NCBI GenBank assembly: GCA_041741415.1
Contig: JBGSKC010000035.1
Coordinates: forward strand, 186,001 to 250,000
Direction of reading: 5' to 3'
Source: JANQTF01 sp041741415
Lineage (GTDB): Bacteria; Bacteroidota; Bacteroidia; J057
DNA length: 64,000 nucleotides
Below the pieces are notes generated by a model. It was not told the DNA's origin and searched no databases. It was given only the letters and a program-made list of their open reading frames with translations. Position 1 is the stretch's first letter; each line of letters starts with the position of its first letter. Position numbers and translations under genes: made by a program. Below, in pieces: positions 19,053-27,873 of this stretch.

Positions 19053-22000
19053 ATGACTATTTCAGAAATTGCCATCAAGCGGCCCTCGCTCATCATCGTG
19101 ATGTTTGCGGTGCTGACGCTGCTGGGCTTGTATGGATACTTTCAACTGAGCTACGAACTGTTGCCAAAATTCGAGGCACCAATCGTGGCCATCACAACTG
19201 TTTATCCCGGGGCCTCGCCTTCCGAGGTAGAAAACACTGTGACCAAGCGGATTGAGGATGCCGTGTCTGGGGTCGAAGGCTTGTCGAGCGTCCGGTCCGT
19301 TTCCCGCGAAAACCTCTCTCTGGTGATCGTGGAAATGGAGTCTGGGGCAGATGTGGACAAGGCTTTGCAAAATGCGACCCGCTTCGTGAACGCCATCCAG
19401 GCGCAATTGCCGGAGGATGCCCTCACGCCATCAATCGGGAAATTCGCCATCGACGAACTGCCGGTGATTCAGATGCTGGCTACTTCGACAATGAACCCGA
19501 CCGAATTTTTCGACCTCACCCAAAACCGGATCGTGCCCTATATCGCAAGGGTTCCGGGAGTGGCCAATATTACTCTCATTGGCGGGCAGGAGCGGGAAAT
19601 CAGGGTGAATGTGGAGGCGGAAAAACTGAATTTGTACAACCTCTCGCTTCTTCAGGTAACACAGGCCCTGCGCGCTGCCAACCTCGATTTTCCCACAGGT
19701 AAAATCAAAGATGACGATCGCCAAATCCTCATTCGTCTGGTCGGAAAGCTGCGCACCCTCGACGACATTCGTTCCCTGGTCATTAGCCGCAATCCGGCCA
19801 CCAATGCTCCGGTGTTTCTCTCCGAGGTGGCCGAGGTGGTGGACGCAGAAAAAGAAGTGCAGCAAATTGCGCGGCTCAATGGCCAAACAGCTCTGGCGAT
19901 TTCGATTCAGAAAAACAGCGATGCCAACGCGGTGGCGGTGAGCGAAAAGGTGCAGATAGCCCTTCGTGAGCTGGAAGAGGCTAACCAAGGTTCAAACCTG
20001 AAGTTTAGCATTGCCCAGGACACCTCCATTTTTACCCTGGAAGCTGCCGATGCCGTGATCAAAGACATTGGCCTGGCCATTTTGCTGGTGGCGCTTGTGA
20101 TGCTCGTCTTTTTGCACAGCCTCCGAAATGCCTTCATCGTGATGCTGGCGATTCCGGCGTCGCTGGTGTCGGTGTTCTTCGTGATGTTCGTCCTTGGTTT
20201 TACCCTCAACCTCATGACCCTGCTGGCGATTTCGCTGGTGGTCGGGATTCTGGTGGATGATAGCATTGTGGTGCTGGAAAACATTTACCGGCACCTGGAA
20301 ATGGGCAAAGACCGCAGGCAGGCAGCGCTGGATGGCCGTAACGAAATCGGCTTCACAGCCCTGTCGATTACCCTGGTGGACATCGTGGTGTTCCTCCCGC
20401 TGGCGCTGGTGGAAGGGATTATCCAGAACATCATGCAGCAATTTTCGCTGGTGGTGGTGTTCTCCACACTCATGTCGCTGGTGGTATCATTTACCCTCAC
20501 CCCCTTCCTGGCTTCACGTTTGTCGAAACTCACCCCCATTCGCAAAGAGCGAATCGGTGGCAGAATCATCTACTGGGTGGAATCTTTCATTAGTGGCCTG
20601 GCCAACAGCTATGCACACAGCCTTACCTGGGTGCTCCGCCATAAAAGCATTACTTTGATTGGCACCCTGTTGCTGATCATCGGAGCGCTTTCGCTGGCTG
20701 CCATGGGCTTTATCGGAACCGAGTTTGCTGCCGCTGGAGACAAAGGGGAGTTTGTGGTGAAGATTGAAATGCCCAAACAGACACCGATTAGCCGAACCAA
20801 TGAGATCGCCCTTCAGGTGGAAGAGATGTTCTACGGCCGCCCGGAGGTTGAAAAGGTTTATACCAATGTGGGAACTTCTTCCAGTGCTTTCGGTAACCTG
20901 GAGGGAGAAAACTATGGAGACATTTTCATTACCCTGGAAGATCCGCAAAAAACAGGCATCAAAACGGGCACCTATGCCAGGGAAGTGAAGCTGGAACTGG
21001 AGAAAATGTTGCCAGGCGTTACAATCAAAACTGCTGAGATCGGCATTTTTGGCGGAGCCGACCAGGCACCTGTCCAGATCATTTTGGCCGGAACCGATAC
21101 CGACTCTTTGTATGCCTACGCCGAATGGCTCAAGGGCAAGCTCACCACCCTGCCGGGCGTGATTGATGCTGATATTTCTGCCAAGCAAGGTAACCCGGAG
21201 ATCAACATTGAGCTGGACCGCCAGCGCATGTCGGAGCTGGGCCTGAGCCAGGATGTGGTGGGTCTCACCCTTCAGACTGCGTTTGCCGGAACCGAAGCCA
21301 CCAAGTTCCGCGACGGCGATAACGAATACGATATCACAGTTCGGCTAGACCAGTTTAACCGGAAAAGCCAGTCCGACATTGAAAACCTGACCTTTGTGAA
21401 CGGCATGGGCCAGACGGTCAAGCTCAGCCAATTTGCCAATATCGGTCCGGGCACAGGGCCGTCGCAGCTGGAACGCCGCGACAGGATCGCCGCCGTTGTC
21501 GTTTCTTCCCAGTTGCTGGGCCGCCCGGTGGGAACAGTTGGTCAGGAAATCGACGCACTCGTGAAGGGCAATCCCAAGCCGGAGGGCATTGAGGTGATCT
21601 ATGACGGCGACCTGAAAAACCAGGCAGAGGGGTTCGGCAGCCTTGGGCTGGCCCTCATCGCCTCCTTCGTGCTGGTTTACCTGATTATGGTGGCGCTCTA
21701 CGATTCTTATGTATATCCCTTCGTGGTGTTGTTTTCCATTCCGGTAGCATTGATTGGAGCATTCCTGGCCCTTGCCCTCACGATGAACACCCTGAGCATC
21801 TTCACCATGCTGGGCATGATCATGCTGCTGGGGCTTGTGGCGAAAAACGCGATTCTGATCGTGGACTTTGCCAACCAGCTCAAGGCACATGGCCACCGCA
21901 CGGTGGAAGCGCTGGTGATTTCAGGAAAAGCGCGCCTTCGGCCTATTCTCATGACCACCATCGCCATGGTGTTTGGGATGATCCCCATCGCCATTGCGGT

Positions 22001-22241
22001 AGGCCCGGGTGCGGAGTGGAAAAATGGCCTCGCATGGGCTTTGATTGGAGGCCTCACCTCGTCTATGCTGCTCACCATTTTCGTGGTGCCGGCAGTGTAC
22101 ATGATCATGGACATGTTGCGGGCCAAGCTTAGCGGAGACAAGGAAGGTTATCCAAGAAAAGCGGAACTGGACGCGATTGACGTGGATAGCATCACGATCC
22201 ACGACGAAATGGAGTATGTTCGTGAACACACGCCCAGCTGA
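19053..22241 (+). CDS. RND efflux transporter permease (AcrB/HAE-1 type)
   Basis: A 1062-residue proton-driven pump of full family length. It starts ISEIAIKRPSLIIVMFAVLTLLGLYGYFQL (TM1) and contains the porter-domain sequence YPGASPSEVENTVTKRIEDAVSGVEGL. The TM4 relay aspartates are present in VGILVDDSIVVLENIYRHLE, and the conserved GKARLRPILMTTIAM segment precedes the last helices. Family signatures of the HME metal-pump branch are not evident, so a drug or hydrophobic-compound pump is more likely. The last gene of the regulator-tolC-adaptor-pump set, it is followed by a strong terminator. Confidence 0.95.
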   Translation: MTISEIAIKRPSLIIVMFAVLTLLGLYGYFQLSYELLPKFEAPIVAITTVYPGASPSEVENTVTKRIEDAVSGVEGLSSVRSVSRENLSLVIVEMESGADVDKALQNATRFVNAIQAQLPEDALTPSIGKFAIDELPVIQMLATSTMNPTEFFDLTQNRIVPYIARVPGVANITLIGGQEREIRVNVEAEKLNLYNLSLLQVTQALRAANLDFPTGKIKDDDRQILIRLVGKLRTLDDIRSLVISRNPATNAPVFLSEVAEVVDAEKEVQQIARLNGQTALAISIQKNSDANAVAVSEKVQIALRELEEANQGSNLKFSIAQDTSIFTLEAADAVIKDIGLAILLVALVMLVFLHSLRNAFIVMLAIPASLVSVFFVMFVLGFTLNLMTLLAISLVVGILVDDSIVVLENIYRHLEMGKDRRQAALDGRNEIGFTALSITLVDIVVFLPLALVEGIIQNIMQQFSLVVVFSTLMSLVVSFTLTPFLASRLSKLTPIRKERIGGRIIYWVESFISGLANSYAHSLTWVLRHKSITLIGTLLLIIGALSLAAMGFIGTEFAAAGDKGEFVVKIEMPKQTPISRTNEIALQVEEMFYGRPEVEKVYTNVGTSSSAFGNLEGENYGDIFITLEDPQKTGIKTGTYAREVKLELEKMLPGVTIKTAEIGIFGGADQAPVQIILAGTDTDSLYAYAEWLKGKLTTLPGVIDADISAKQGNPEINIELDRQRMSELGLSQDVVGLTLQTAFAGTEATKFRDGDNEYDITVRLDQFNRKSQSDIENLTFVNGMGQTVKLSQFANIGPGTGPSQLERRDRIAAVVVSSQLLGRPVGTVGQEIDALVKGNPKPEGIEVIYDGDLKNQAEGFGSLGLALIASFVLVYLIMVALYDSYVYPFVVLFSIPVALIGAFLALALTMNTLSIFTMLGMIMLLGLVAKNAILIVDFANQLKAHGHRTVEALVISGKARLRPILMTTIAMVFGMIPIAIAVGPGAEWKNGLAWALIGGLTSSMLLTIFVVPAVYMIMDMLRAKLSGDKEGYPRKAELDAIDVDSITIHDEMEYVREHTPS

Positions 22242-22275
22242 GTGAACTGATTTGGAGATTCGCAAAATGAGATGC

Positions 22276-22320
22276 AACAGGCCTCTTAGGTGTCATTTAC
22301 CTTTGAGGCCTGTTTTTTTT
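22276..22320 (+). terminator. Rho-independent terminator of the efflux operon
   Basis: The 9-bp stem ACAGGCCTC / GAGGCCTGT (22277-22285 with 22305-22313) is followed by a run of nine or more T residues (22313-22321). It ends the efflux operon 35 bp after the pump stop; the T tract abuts the stop codon of the convergent gene. Confidence 0.9.
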
Positions 22321-22745
22321 TACTGCCTGCCCCACAGTTCAACCGTGGACCGTTGGCGTGCGCGGTTGCGGGTGTCATACACGAAAACAACCTTGGTGAT
22401 GACCCTGCGGTTGCCGGGAAGGTCGAGCACGCGGGTCTGGCCTCCGGCGGGAATGCGCTCCCGCACTTCCAGCACTTCTTCCTGGCCATTGCGGAAGTGG
22501 ACCACAACCCGGGTGAGGTCGATGGGGGCACCTTTTACCTTGAGTTGCAGAGCTGTGAACGAGCCTTCGCGTGCGGTGACGAAGATTTCGTCGCGGTCAA
22601 CGGCGAAATTGACTTTTCGGCTGCCGAGCAGCTCCCATGGGCCGGGCTGAGGAAGCAGGTGGTGGGCAGCAGCGGAGCCGAGGCTCAGGACCATCAGCAT
22701 CAGCGTGGCAAGGGCGAGTCGGGAGGGACGGGCGAAAATGTTCAT
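22320..22745 (-). CDS. Small secreted protein, DUF2541-like
   Basis: A 141-residue exported protein with a signal peptide ending about AAAHH (residue 27-29). The mature part is one beta-sandwich-like domain: WELLGSRKVNFAVDRDEIFVT, then TALQLKVKGAPIDLTRVVVHFRNG, ending RRVITKVVFVYDTRN...STVELWG. The pattern resembles DUF2541/YaaI-type periplasmic proteins (LLG...V....D...L.....D-variable-F.NG). I do not know a function. The gene is alone, converging on the efflux operon. Confidence 0.65.
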   Translation of the reverse strand: MNIFARPSRLALATLMLMVLSLGSAAAHHLLPQPGPWELLGSRKVNFAVDRDEIFVTAREGSFTALQLKVKGAPIDLTRVVVHFRNGQEEVLEVRERIPAGGQTRVLDLPGNRRVITKVVFVYDTRNRARQRSTVELWGRQ

Positions 22746-22791
22746 GAGAAAAGGGAGTTAGGAGGTTTTTCTTTTGATCAGTTTCCTTTAG

Positions 22792-22977
22792 ATTGAAGAA
22801 GGCAGAATAAGTTTAATCAGCCACGAGAACAAAAAACGATTCTATGCCCACCACCTTGCCCATCATGGGACCTGACTTGATTGGGATACGCGCGCAGTTC
22901 CCCGTGGTCTCTATCTGTATGAGTTGAGAGATTCAGATGACACACTGATGACCCAAGGGAAGATCTCGTTAGAATAA
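22792..22977 (+). pseudogene. Remnant of a T9SS C-terminal sorting domain
   Basis: Read in one frame, this stretch gives ISLISHENKKRFYAHHLAHHGT, a TGA stop (22873-22875), then LDWDTRAVPRGLYLYELRD and GKISLE followed by TAA at 22975. The tail PRGLYLYEL...GKISL is the classic end of a type IX secretion type A sorting domain. There is no start codon, the rest of the protein is absent, and the frame is interrupted, so this is the decayed 3' end of a lost secreted-protein gene, probably related to the T9SS protein that follows. Confidence 0.75.
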
Positions 22978-22989
22978 TGTGATACCAGC

Positions 22990-23020
22990 AGGGGGCCTTG
23001 AGGCCGTCTCAAGGCCCCCT
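22990..23020. repeat. Perfect 13-bp inverted repeat before a T9SS gene
   Basis: AGGGGGCCTTGAG (22990-23002) and CTCAAGGCCCCCT (23008-23020) pair perfectly around a 5-nt loop, a very stable hairpin ending 12 bp before the ATG at 23033. No T tract follows, so it is not a standard terminator; as RNA it would sit at the translation-initiation region of the next gene. Confidence 0.8.
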
Positions 23021-23032
23021 GCAATTAACCTT

Positions 23033-24520
23033 ATGAAAATGAAAATTGCATCCATCTTTTCCCTGTTGTTCCTATTTCTAAGCTCAGGCCTTGCCCAGCC
23101 GCTCGGGCTTGATACGACCTTCCAGCCCGCACATGCTTTTGAAGATTATTACCTCAAGACCTACACTGGTAGTGTTCAGGGAGCCTTTGAAGAACCGGAT
23201 GGACGCATTGCTTTGTGTGGGTACTTTCGGGATTCCAGATATCCGAAACTTGCACACGGGATTCGGCTGAACCAGAACGGTTCTTTTGACCCGACTTGGA
23301 ATCCACCACTGGGTTGGGGGCAAACTGATCGACAAATTTTTTATTTGAGTAAGGCGGCTGGAAGATATTTTTTTGTCAGAGATCATGGGATTTCTGTTAT
23401 TGGTCTAAATGGACAAATTGTCATCTCACATTTTGCCATCCAGGACACCTTCTTCTGCGGAGGCCTGTTCAAACCCTACTTCTTCCCCGACGGCAGCTTT
23501 CTCACCGGGATGTCTGGCTGCAACTGGCAGGACACTCTGGGCACCTGGCACAAGATGAACCTTGCCCGGGTGGATTCATCGGGCTGGATAGACTTCAGCT
23601 TTGACCACAATGCCGATGATTATGTGCAAACCGTTGACCGATATGACTCCACCCGCTTTCTTGTGTTTGGGAGACGGGTCTCTGCCTATGACTCCATTCC
23701 GGTCAACAAGATGTTCCGGATTTATGAGGATGGAACCCTGGACACGACTTTTCAGCTTGATGCCGATATCCTGCATTCTGGAAGCCCAATATATATTCAA
23801 GAAGATGGAAAAGTGATTTTGGGTCGAGACGTAATGTATCTATCCAGCAGATCTGACTCGGCGGCAATTATATTAAGGTTGAATCAGGACGGATCGATTG
23901 ACACCTCTTTCAACATACAATTTAACACTTTGGCAGTTGGCGCTGAGGTTTCTGTGATTAATTCTGCCTGCCCCACAACAGACGGCGGCTTGCTCATCGG
24001 CGGGCAGTTTGAGCAATACGATGGCTACCCCCGGGGCAATCTCGTCAAAACGGATGCCGATGGGTTCATTGATACGAGATACCTCAACGGTGCCGGGGTT
24101 GATAGCACCAAGGATCATTGGGGGTTTCCCGAAACCGTGTTCAACATCCTCCCCGGCCAAAATGACACCTACTACGTGATGGGAGACTTTCTCATGTTCG
24201 ACGGCCAGCCCGTCAAGCCCATCATTCGGCTGCTGGGGCTAAGCCATACGGTGGGGGTGGAGGAGGAGGTGCGGCCTCAGGTGGTGAGGGTTTTTCCCAA
24301 TCCTGCCAGCGACGAAGTCACGTTTGCCTGGGAGGACCTTTCTGGTTTTGACGCCGCTGTGATCAGGTTGTTTGATCTGCAAGGGCGGTTGTTGGCAGAG
24401 CAGAACTGGCTGGCTGGTGTGCAGGAATACACGATTCAGCTTCCCGAGTACAGCGGGACGGTGCTGTATGAAGTGGAGCGCGGCGAGGTAGTGGTGCGCG
24501 GGAAATTGGTGGTGCAGTAG
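23033..24520 (+). CDS. T9SS-exported protein with delta-60-type repeats
   Basis: A 495-residue protein from the ATG at 23033. A Sec signal peptide (IASIFSLLFLFLSSGLAQ) is followed by repeated units of the form xRLNQDGSxDxxFN (IRLNQNGSFDPTWN, MFRIYEDGTLDTTFQ, LRLNQDGSIDTSFN, VKTDADGFIDTRY), spaced 55-90 residues apart. These match the delta-60 / beta-propeller-like repeat family. The C-terminal 80 residues form a type A T9SS sorting domain (VVRVFPNPASDEVTF, then LFDLQGRLL and a V-rich end). It is therefore exported through the outer membrane and probably surface-attached or released; the ligand is unknown. Confidence 0.85.
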   Translation: MKMKIASIFSLLFLFLSSGLAQPLGLDTTFQPAHAFEDYYLKTYTGSVQGAFEEPDGRIALCGYFRDSRYPKLAHGIRLNQNGSFDPTWNPPLGWGQTDRQIFYLSKAAGRYFFVRDHGISVIGLNGQIVISHFAIQDTFFCGGLFKPYFFPDGSFLTGMSGCNWQDTLGTWHKMNLARVDSSGWIDFSFDHNADDYVQTVDRYDSTRFLVFGRRVSAYDSIPVNKMFRIYEDGTLDTTFQLDADILHSGSPIYIQEDGKVILGRDVMYLSSRSDSAAIILRLNQDGSIDTSFNIQFNTLAVGAEVSVINSACPTTDGGLLIGGQFEQYDGYPRGNLVKTDADGFIDTRYLNGAGVDSTKDHWGFPETVFNILPGQNDTYYVMGDFLMFDGQPVKPIIRLLGLSHTVGVEEEVRPQVVRVFPNPASDEVTFAWEDLSGFDAAVIRLFDLQGRLLAEQNWLAGVQEYTIQLPEYSGTVLYEVERGEVVVRGKLVVQ

Positions 24521-24599
24521 GCAGGGGCCAGTATTGGGTTGAGCTCAGCAGAGGCGTCCTGTACTTGCAGGCTGCGTTCCCCCGCCGTAATTTCGGTGC

Positions 24600-25838
24600 A
24601 TGGCAGCTCCTCTCCGCATCCTGGTTATTTGCTCAAAATTTCCTTATCCGTCCAAGGACGGAGGCACCATGGCCATGATGTCCATGATCAGGGGCTTTGC
24701 CCAGCTCGGGCATGGGGTCACGGTGCTGGCGATGAACACGCCCAAGCACTATGTAAAGCTCAGCGAGCTTCCCGAAGAGGTTCACGAGCTTGCCTCCTTC
24801 ATTGCCGTGGGGGTTGATACCCGGGTGCGGTTGCTGGATGCCCTCGCCAACCTGATTTTTTCGCGCGAGTCCTACCATGTTCAGCGCTTCCAGTCAAAAG
24901 CTTTCCGGGCAGAACTCTCCAAAGTACTCACCGAACAGGAGTTCGATGTCGTGCAGGCCGAAACCCTGTTCATGGCCACCTACCTCGACACCATCCGGGC
25001 ACTGGCCCCGAAGGCACTGGTGAGCTACCGGGCGCATAATGTGGAGCATGAGATCTGGTCGCGCCGCGCTGCCAATGAGCTCAACCCAATCAAGAAAATG
25101 GTGCTTGAGACCACGGCCCTGCGCATTGAAGCCTATGAAAAGGAAGTGCTGGGTGCAAATGGCTTCGATTGCGTGGTGCCTATTACTGGTCGCGACGCCG
25201 GGTTAATTGCCGACATGGGCAGCAAGATGCCCAGCTTTGTGTGTCCGGCGGGCCTCGACATGAGTGCCATTCAGGCCGCAGGAACAAGGGAAATCGAATG
25301 GCCCTCTCTCTTTTACCTGGGGGCGCTGGACTGGGAACCCAACAAGGAAGGGCTCCGCTGGTTTTTAAAAAAGGTGTGGCCCATTGTGAAAAAATTTGCG
25401 CCTCAGCTCAGGCTATATTTGGCAGGGCGCAACATGCCCGCGGAGTTCCGGCAGCTTCGGGATTCGCAAATTGTGGCCCTGGGGGAGGTGGAAAATGCTA
25501 CTGACTTCATGCAGGACAAAGCCATCATGGTGGTACCGATCCTGTCGGGAAGCGGCATGAGGGTGAAGCTGCTCGAAGGAATGGCGCACCGCAAGGCGAT
25601 TGTGGCCACCCGCGTGGCTGCCGAGGGTTTTGGCCTCCGAAGCGGGGAGCATGTGTTTTTTGCAGATGAGCCCCAGGAATTTGCCAACGCCATTCTCACC
25701 CTTGCCGAAAACCGCGCCTTGTACAATTTCATCGCCGATAAGGCTTTCGAATTTGTGGAACACGCCTACGCCAACAGCAAGGTGGTGGGTGGCCTGGTTT
25801 CTTTTTACGAAAAGCAACGCGCAGGCAGGCAGGGCTGA
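24600..25838 (+). CDS. Glycosyltransferase family 4
   Basis: A 412-residue GT-B glycosyltransferase. The N-terminal domain starts RILVICSKFPYPSKDGGTMAM, the glycine-rich acceptor-side loop typical of GT4 enzymes. The C-terminal domain has LFYLGALDWEPNKEGLRWFL and the donor-binding stretch VPILSGSGMRVKLLEGMAHRKAIVAT, with the conserved Glu in KLLEGMA. The start ATG at 24600 follows a TAATTTCG box by 4 bp, so the mRNA may be almost leaderless. It probably builds a surface polysaccharide or LPS, with the flippase and sugar-isomerase genes downstream. Confidence 0.9.
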   Translation: MAAPLRILVICSKFPYPSKDGGTMAMMSMIRGFAQLGHGVTVLAMNTPKHYVKLSELPEEVHELASFIAVGVDTRVRLLDALANLIFSRESYHVQRFQSKAFRAELSKVLTEQEFDVVQAETLFMATYLDTIRALAPKALVSYRAHNVEHEIWSRRAANELNPIKKMVLETTALRIEAYEKEVLGANGFDCVVPITGRDAGLIADMGSKMPSFVCPAGLDMSAIQAAGTREIEWPSLFYLGALDWEPNKEGLRWFLKKVWPIVKKFAPQLRLYLAGRNMPAEFRQLRDSQIVALGEVENATDFMQDKAIMVVPILSGSGMRVKLLEGMAHRKAIVATRVAAEGFGLRSGEHVFFADEPQEFANAILTLAENRALYNFIADKAFEFVEHAYANSKVVGGLVSFYEKQRAGRQG

Positions 25839-25884
25839 GCCTGACAACCAATTCGGTGCGGCTGCCCGCAGAGGAGGTTCAAGC

Positions 25885-27708
25885 CTATTTCCACAGCAAC
25901 TCTACCTGCCAGTCATCCACCCAAATGGGCAACTGTCCGCCTGCCTGCCAGAAATAGACCTTCACCCGGTCGCCCGGGCGGGCTTTGGAGGGCACCGGCA
26001 TTTCGAAATGATATTCGCCCCAGCTTCCCGGCGTCATGGCATACTGGATGCGGGCCGTTGTTTCCCGGTACATCTGTCCATTCCGCAAAAACTGCATCAC
26101 CATTTGGGTCATGGCCCATCGGTTCCACTCCATGGCGGGAAAATAGACCATGGCCGAGCTTCGCACCCAGGCTTCTTTGTGCCGGAGAAAGGAGTCCAGG
26201 GGCATTTCGAAGGCAGGGGAGTACTGCACCGAATCATTCAGCAGCATGGCGAAGCTACCCTGATGAACCTGCTCAGCGCTCCGGAATGCGGTGGTATCAG
26301 TCTCGAAATCGTTGGTGTAGAGGGTGATGCGGTCAAATCCTTCGTCATTCGCCAATTCATCCCGAACGTCAAGAAATTTTTTGTCGGCGGGGTCCGGGTG
26401 AGGGTTTCCGAAAATTTTCCAGTAGTAGGCCCGGGTCATGAATTCTGCCTCCCAGCCACCCCGGGGGGCATGGGCCTGGTAGGTCATGACGAGGTTGAGG
26501 TAGGAGCATCCGAGGGTGAGGAGCAGCACCAGGGCGCTGGTCCAGCAGCGGCGGGCCGCCCATTGAAAAAAGGCTGCCAGCGGCAGCGCCATGAGGGCGT
26601 AGGATTGCACGAGGGGCCTGGCACCGAAGCTGCCGCCATACCACCACACTTCCCAGGCAAACACCACATACACCGTCACGACGAGGAAAGCCAGGATGGC
26701 CAGCCAGCTGTTTTTCACCTGCCTGAACAGCGGAACAAAGCCCAGCACAGCCAGCAGCATGAGGGGAGTGTAGATGAACCAGCCCTTTCGCCAGCCAAAC
26801 AAGCCGAGCCAGACCATCGGCCTTGACCACCAGAAGCCGAATTCGCCATAGCTGTAATGAATCCAGCTCCCGGCGGCAAACTTCCAGTAGGCTAGCTGCA
26901 CCATGCCCATGGCGGCCATGCCCAGCCCGAGCAGCAGGACATCCGGGCGGCGCTCCCAGAGCAGCCGGATTTTTCTCTGCAAAGAAGGCAGACCTGTGAT
27001 TCCCCACAGGGCAGGAACAGCAGCCACGAGGAGGTCGGTGGGGCGAATGATGGTGGCCAGCCCGATCACGAGGCCCATGGCAAGGGCGGGGCCGCGCCGG
27101 GGTTGCTCATGCCAGCGGATGGTGAGCCAGAGCAGGATGGCGTAGAGGGTAAAAAGGGTGTTGTGGGGCATGGCCCCGTCCACGGCGCTGTAGTTGAGGT
27201 AGTTGGTGGCCAACACAAGGCAAATGAGCGTGGCGGCCGTAACGGTTTCCGAAAAAAATCGGAGCAATACCTTGCGAAGCACCCAGAGGCCGAGCAGGGA
27301 AATGAGCAGGGACGTGAGAGAAATGGCCAACTGGTAAGGCGGCGAAAAACCATCTGCCGGGTGGCCAAGTGCCGGTGCCAGGGCATGCGCCACGAAAAAG
27401 CCGGGGGCAAAAACAAGCGACTGCCCGATGGCATATTTCATTACCCAGCGCCCATCTTCCTGCTGGTAGGCATGGTGAAAATCACCGGCAGGCTGGTATT
27501 TGGCCATGATTTCCTCCCGGAAAGCCAGCCCCTGCGGATCGTCGTAAATGAAAAAGGCGGGAAGGTAGAGGTAGTAGCCAAACACATCCCAGCTCAGTGT
27601 GGCTTCGCTGCCGCTTTTTTCCCAGCGAGGGTAAAACAATGCCACCTGCACCACGGCAAAGGCAGCCAGGATCCAGGCACTAAGGGAAAAAGAAGGTCGC
27701 AGTCGCAT
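25885..27708 (-). CDS. Polytopic GT-C-like membrane glycosyltransferase
   Basis: A 607-residue protein with about eleven to twelve membrane helices over residues 10-425. The first periplasmic loop carries the Asp-containing SWDVFGYYLYLPAFF and a further HNTLFTLYAILLW segment, an arrangement seen in GT-C (GT39/PMT-like) enzymes that use polyprenyl-phosphate sugars. The last 170 residues form a soluble, Trp-rich beta domain (FETDTTAFRS...MLLNDSVQYSPAFEMPL...VKVYFWQAGGQLPIWVDDWQVEL) resembling a carbohydrate-binding module. Catalysis is inferred from topology only. Its neighbours are a GT4 (convergent) and the flippase (divergent). Confidence 0.65.
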   Translation of the reverse strand: MRLRPSFSLSAWILAAFAVVQVALFYPRWEKSGSEATLSWDVFGYYLYLPAFFIYDDPQGLAFREEIMAKYQPAGDFHHAYQQEDGRWVMKYAIGQSLVFAPGFFVAHALAPALGHPADGFSPPYQLAISLTSLLISLLGLWVLRKVLLRFFSETVTAATLICLVLATNYLNYSAVDGAMPHNTLFTLYAILLWLTIRWHEQPRRGPALAMGLVIGLATIIRPTDLLVAAVPALWGITGLPSLQRKIRLLWERRPDVLLLGLGMAAMGMVQLAYWKFAAGSWIHYSYGEFGFWWSRPMVWLGLFGWRKGWFIYTPLMLLAVLGFVPLFRQVKNSWLAILAFLVVTVYVVFAWEVWWYGGSFGARPLVQSYALMALPLAAFFQWAARRCWTSALVLLLTLGCSYLNLVMTYQAHAPRGGWEAEFMTRAYYWKIFGNPHPDPADKKFLDVRDELANDEGFDRITLYTNDFETDTTAFRSAEQVHQGSFAMLLNDSVQYSPAFEMPLDSFLRHKEAWVRSSAMVYFPAMEWNRWAMTQMVMQFLRNGQMYRETTARIQYAMTPGSWGEYHFEMPVPSKARPGDRVKVYFWQAGGQLPIWVDDWQVELLWK

Positions 27709-27873
27709 GTTGATAGCAGGGATAGAGAGAGCAAAATAGGGAAAATGGCCGGACAGCCGCGTTCATCTCTTACCTTTCTCCTGTCTCCCTGCCCCGAATC
27801 CCTAAACTTTTGCCAATTTAGCCCCTGCAAAGCTGACTGTTTCTGCGGGGGATTTCATTTTCTGAACACTGAT

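Noticed and set aside
27103..27873. N-terminal extension of the flippase frame
   Set aside because: It is antisense to the membrane glycosyltransferase and lacks membrane segments; the ATG at 27874 starts a normal flippase.
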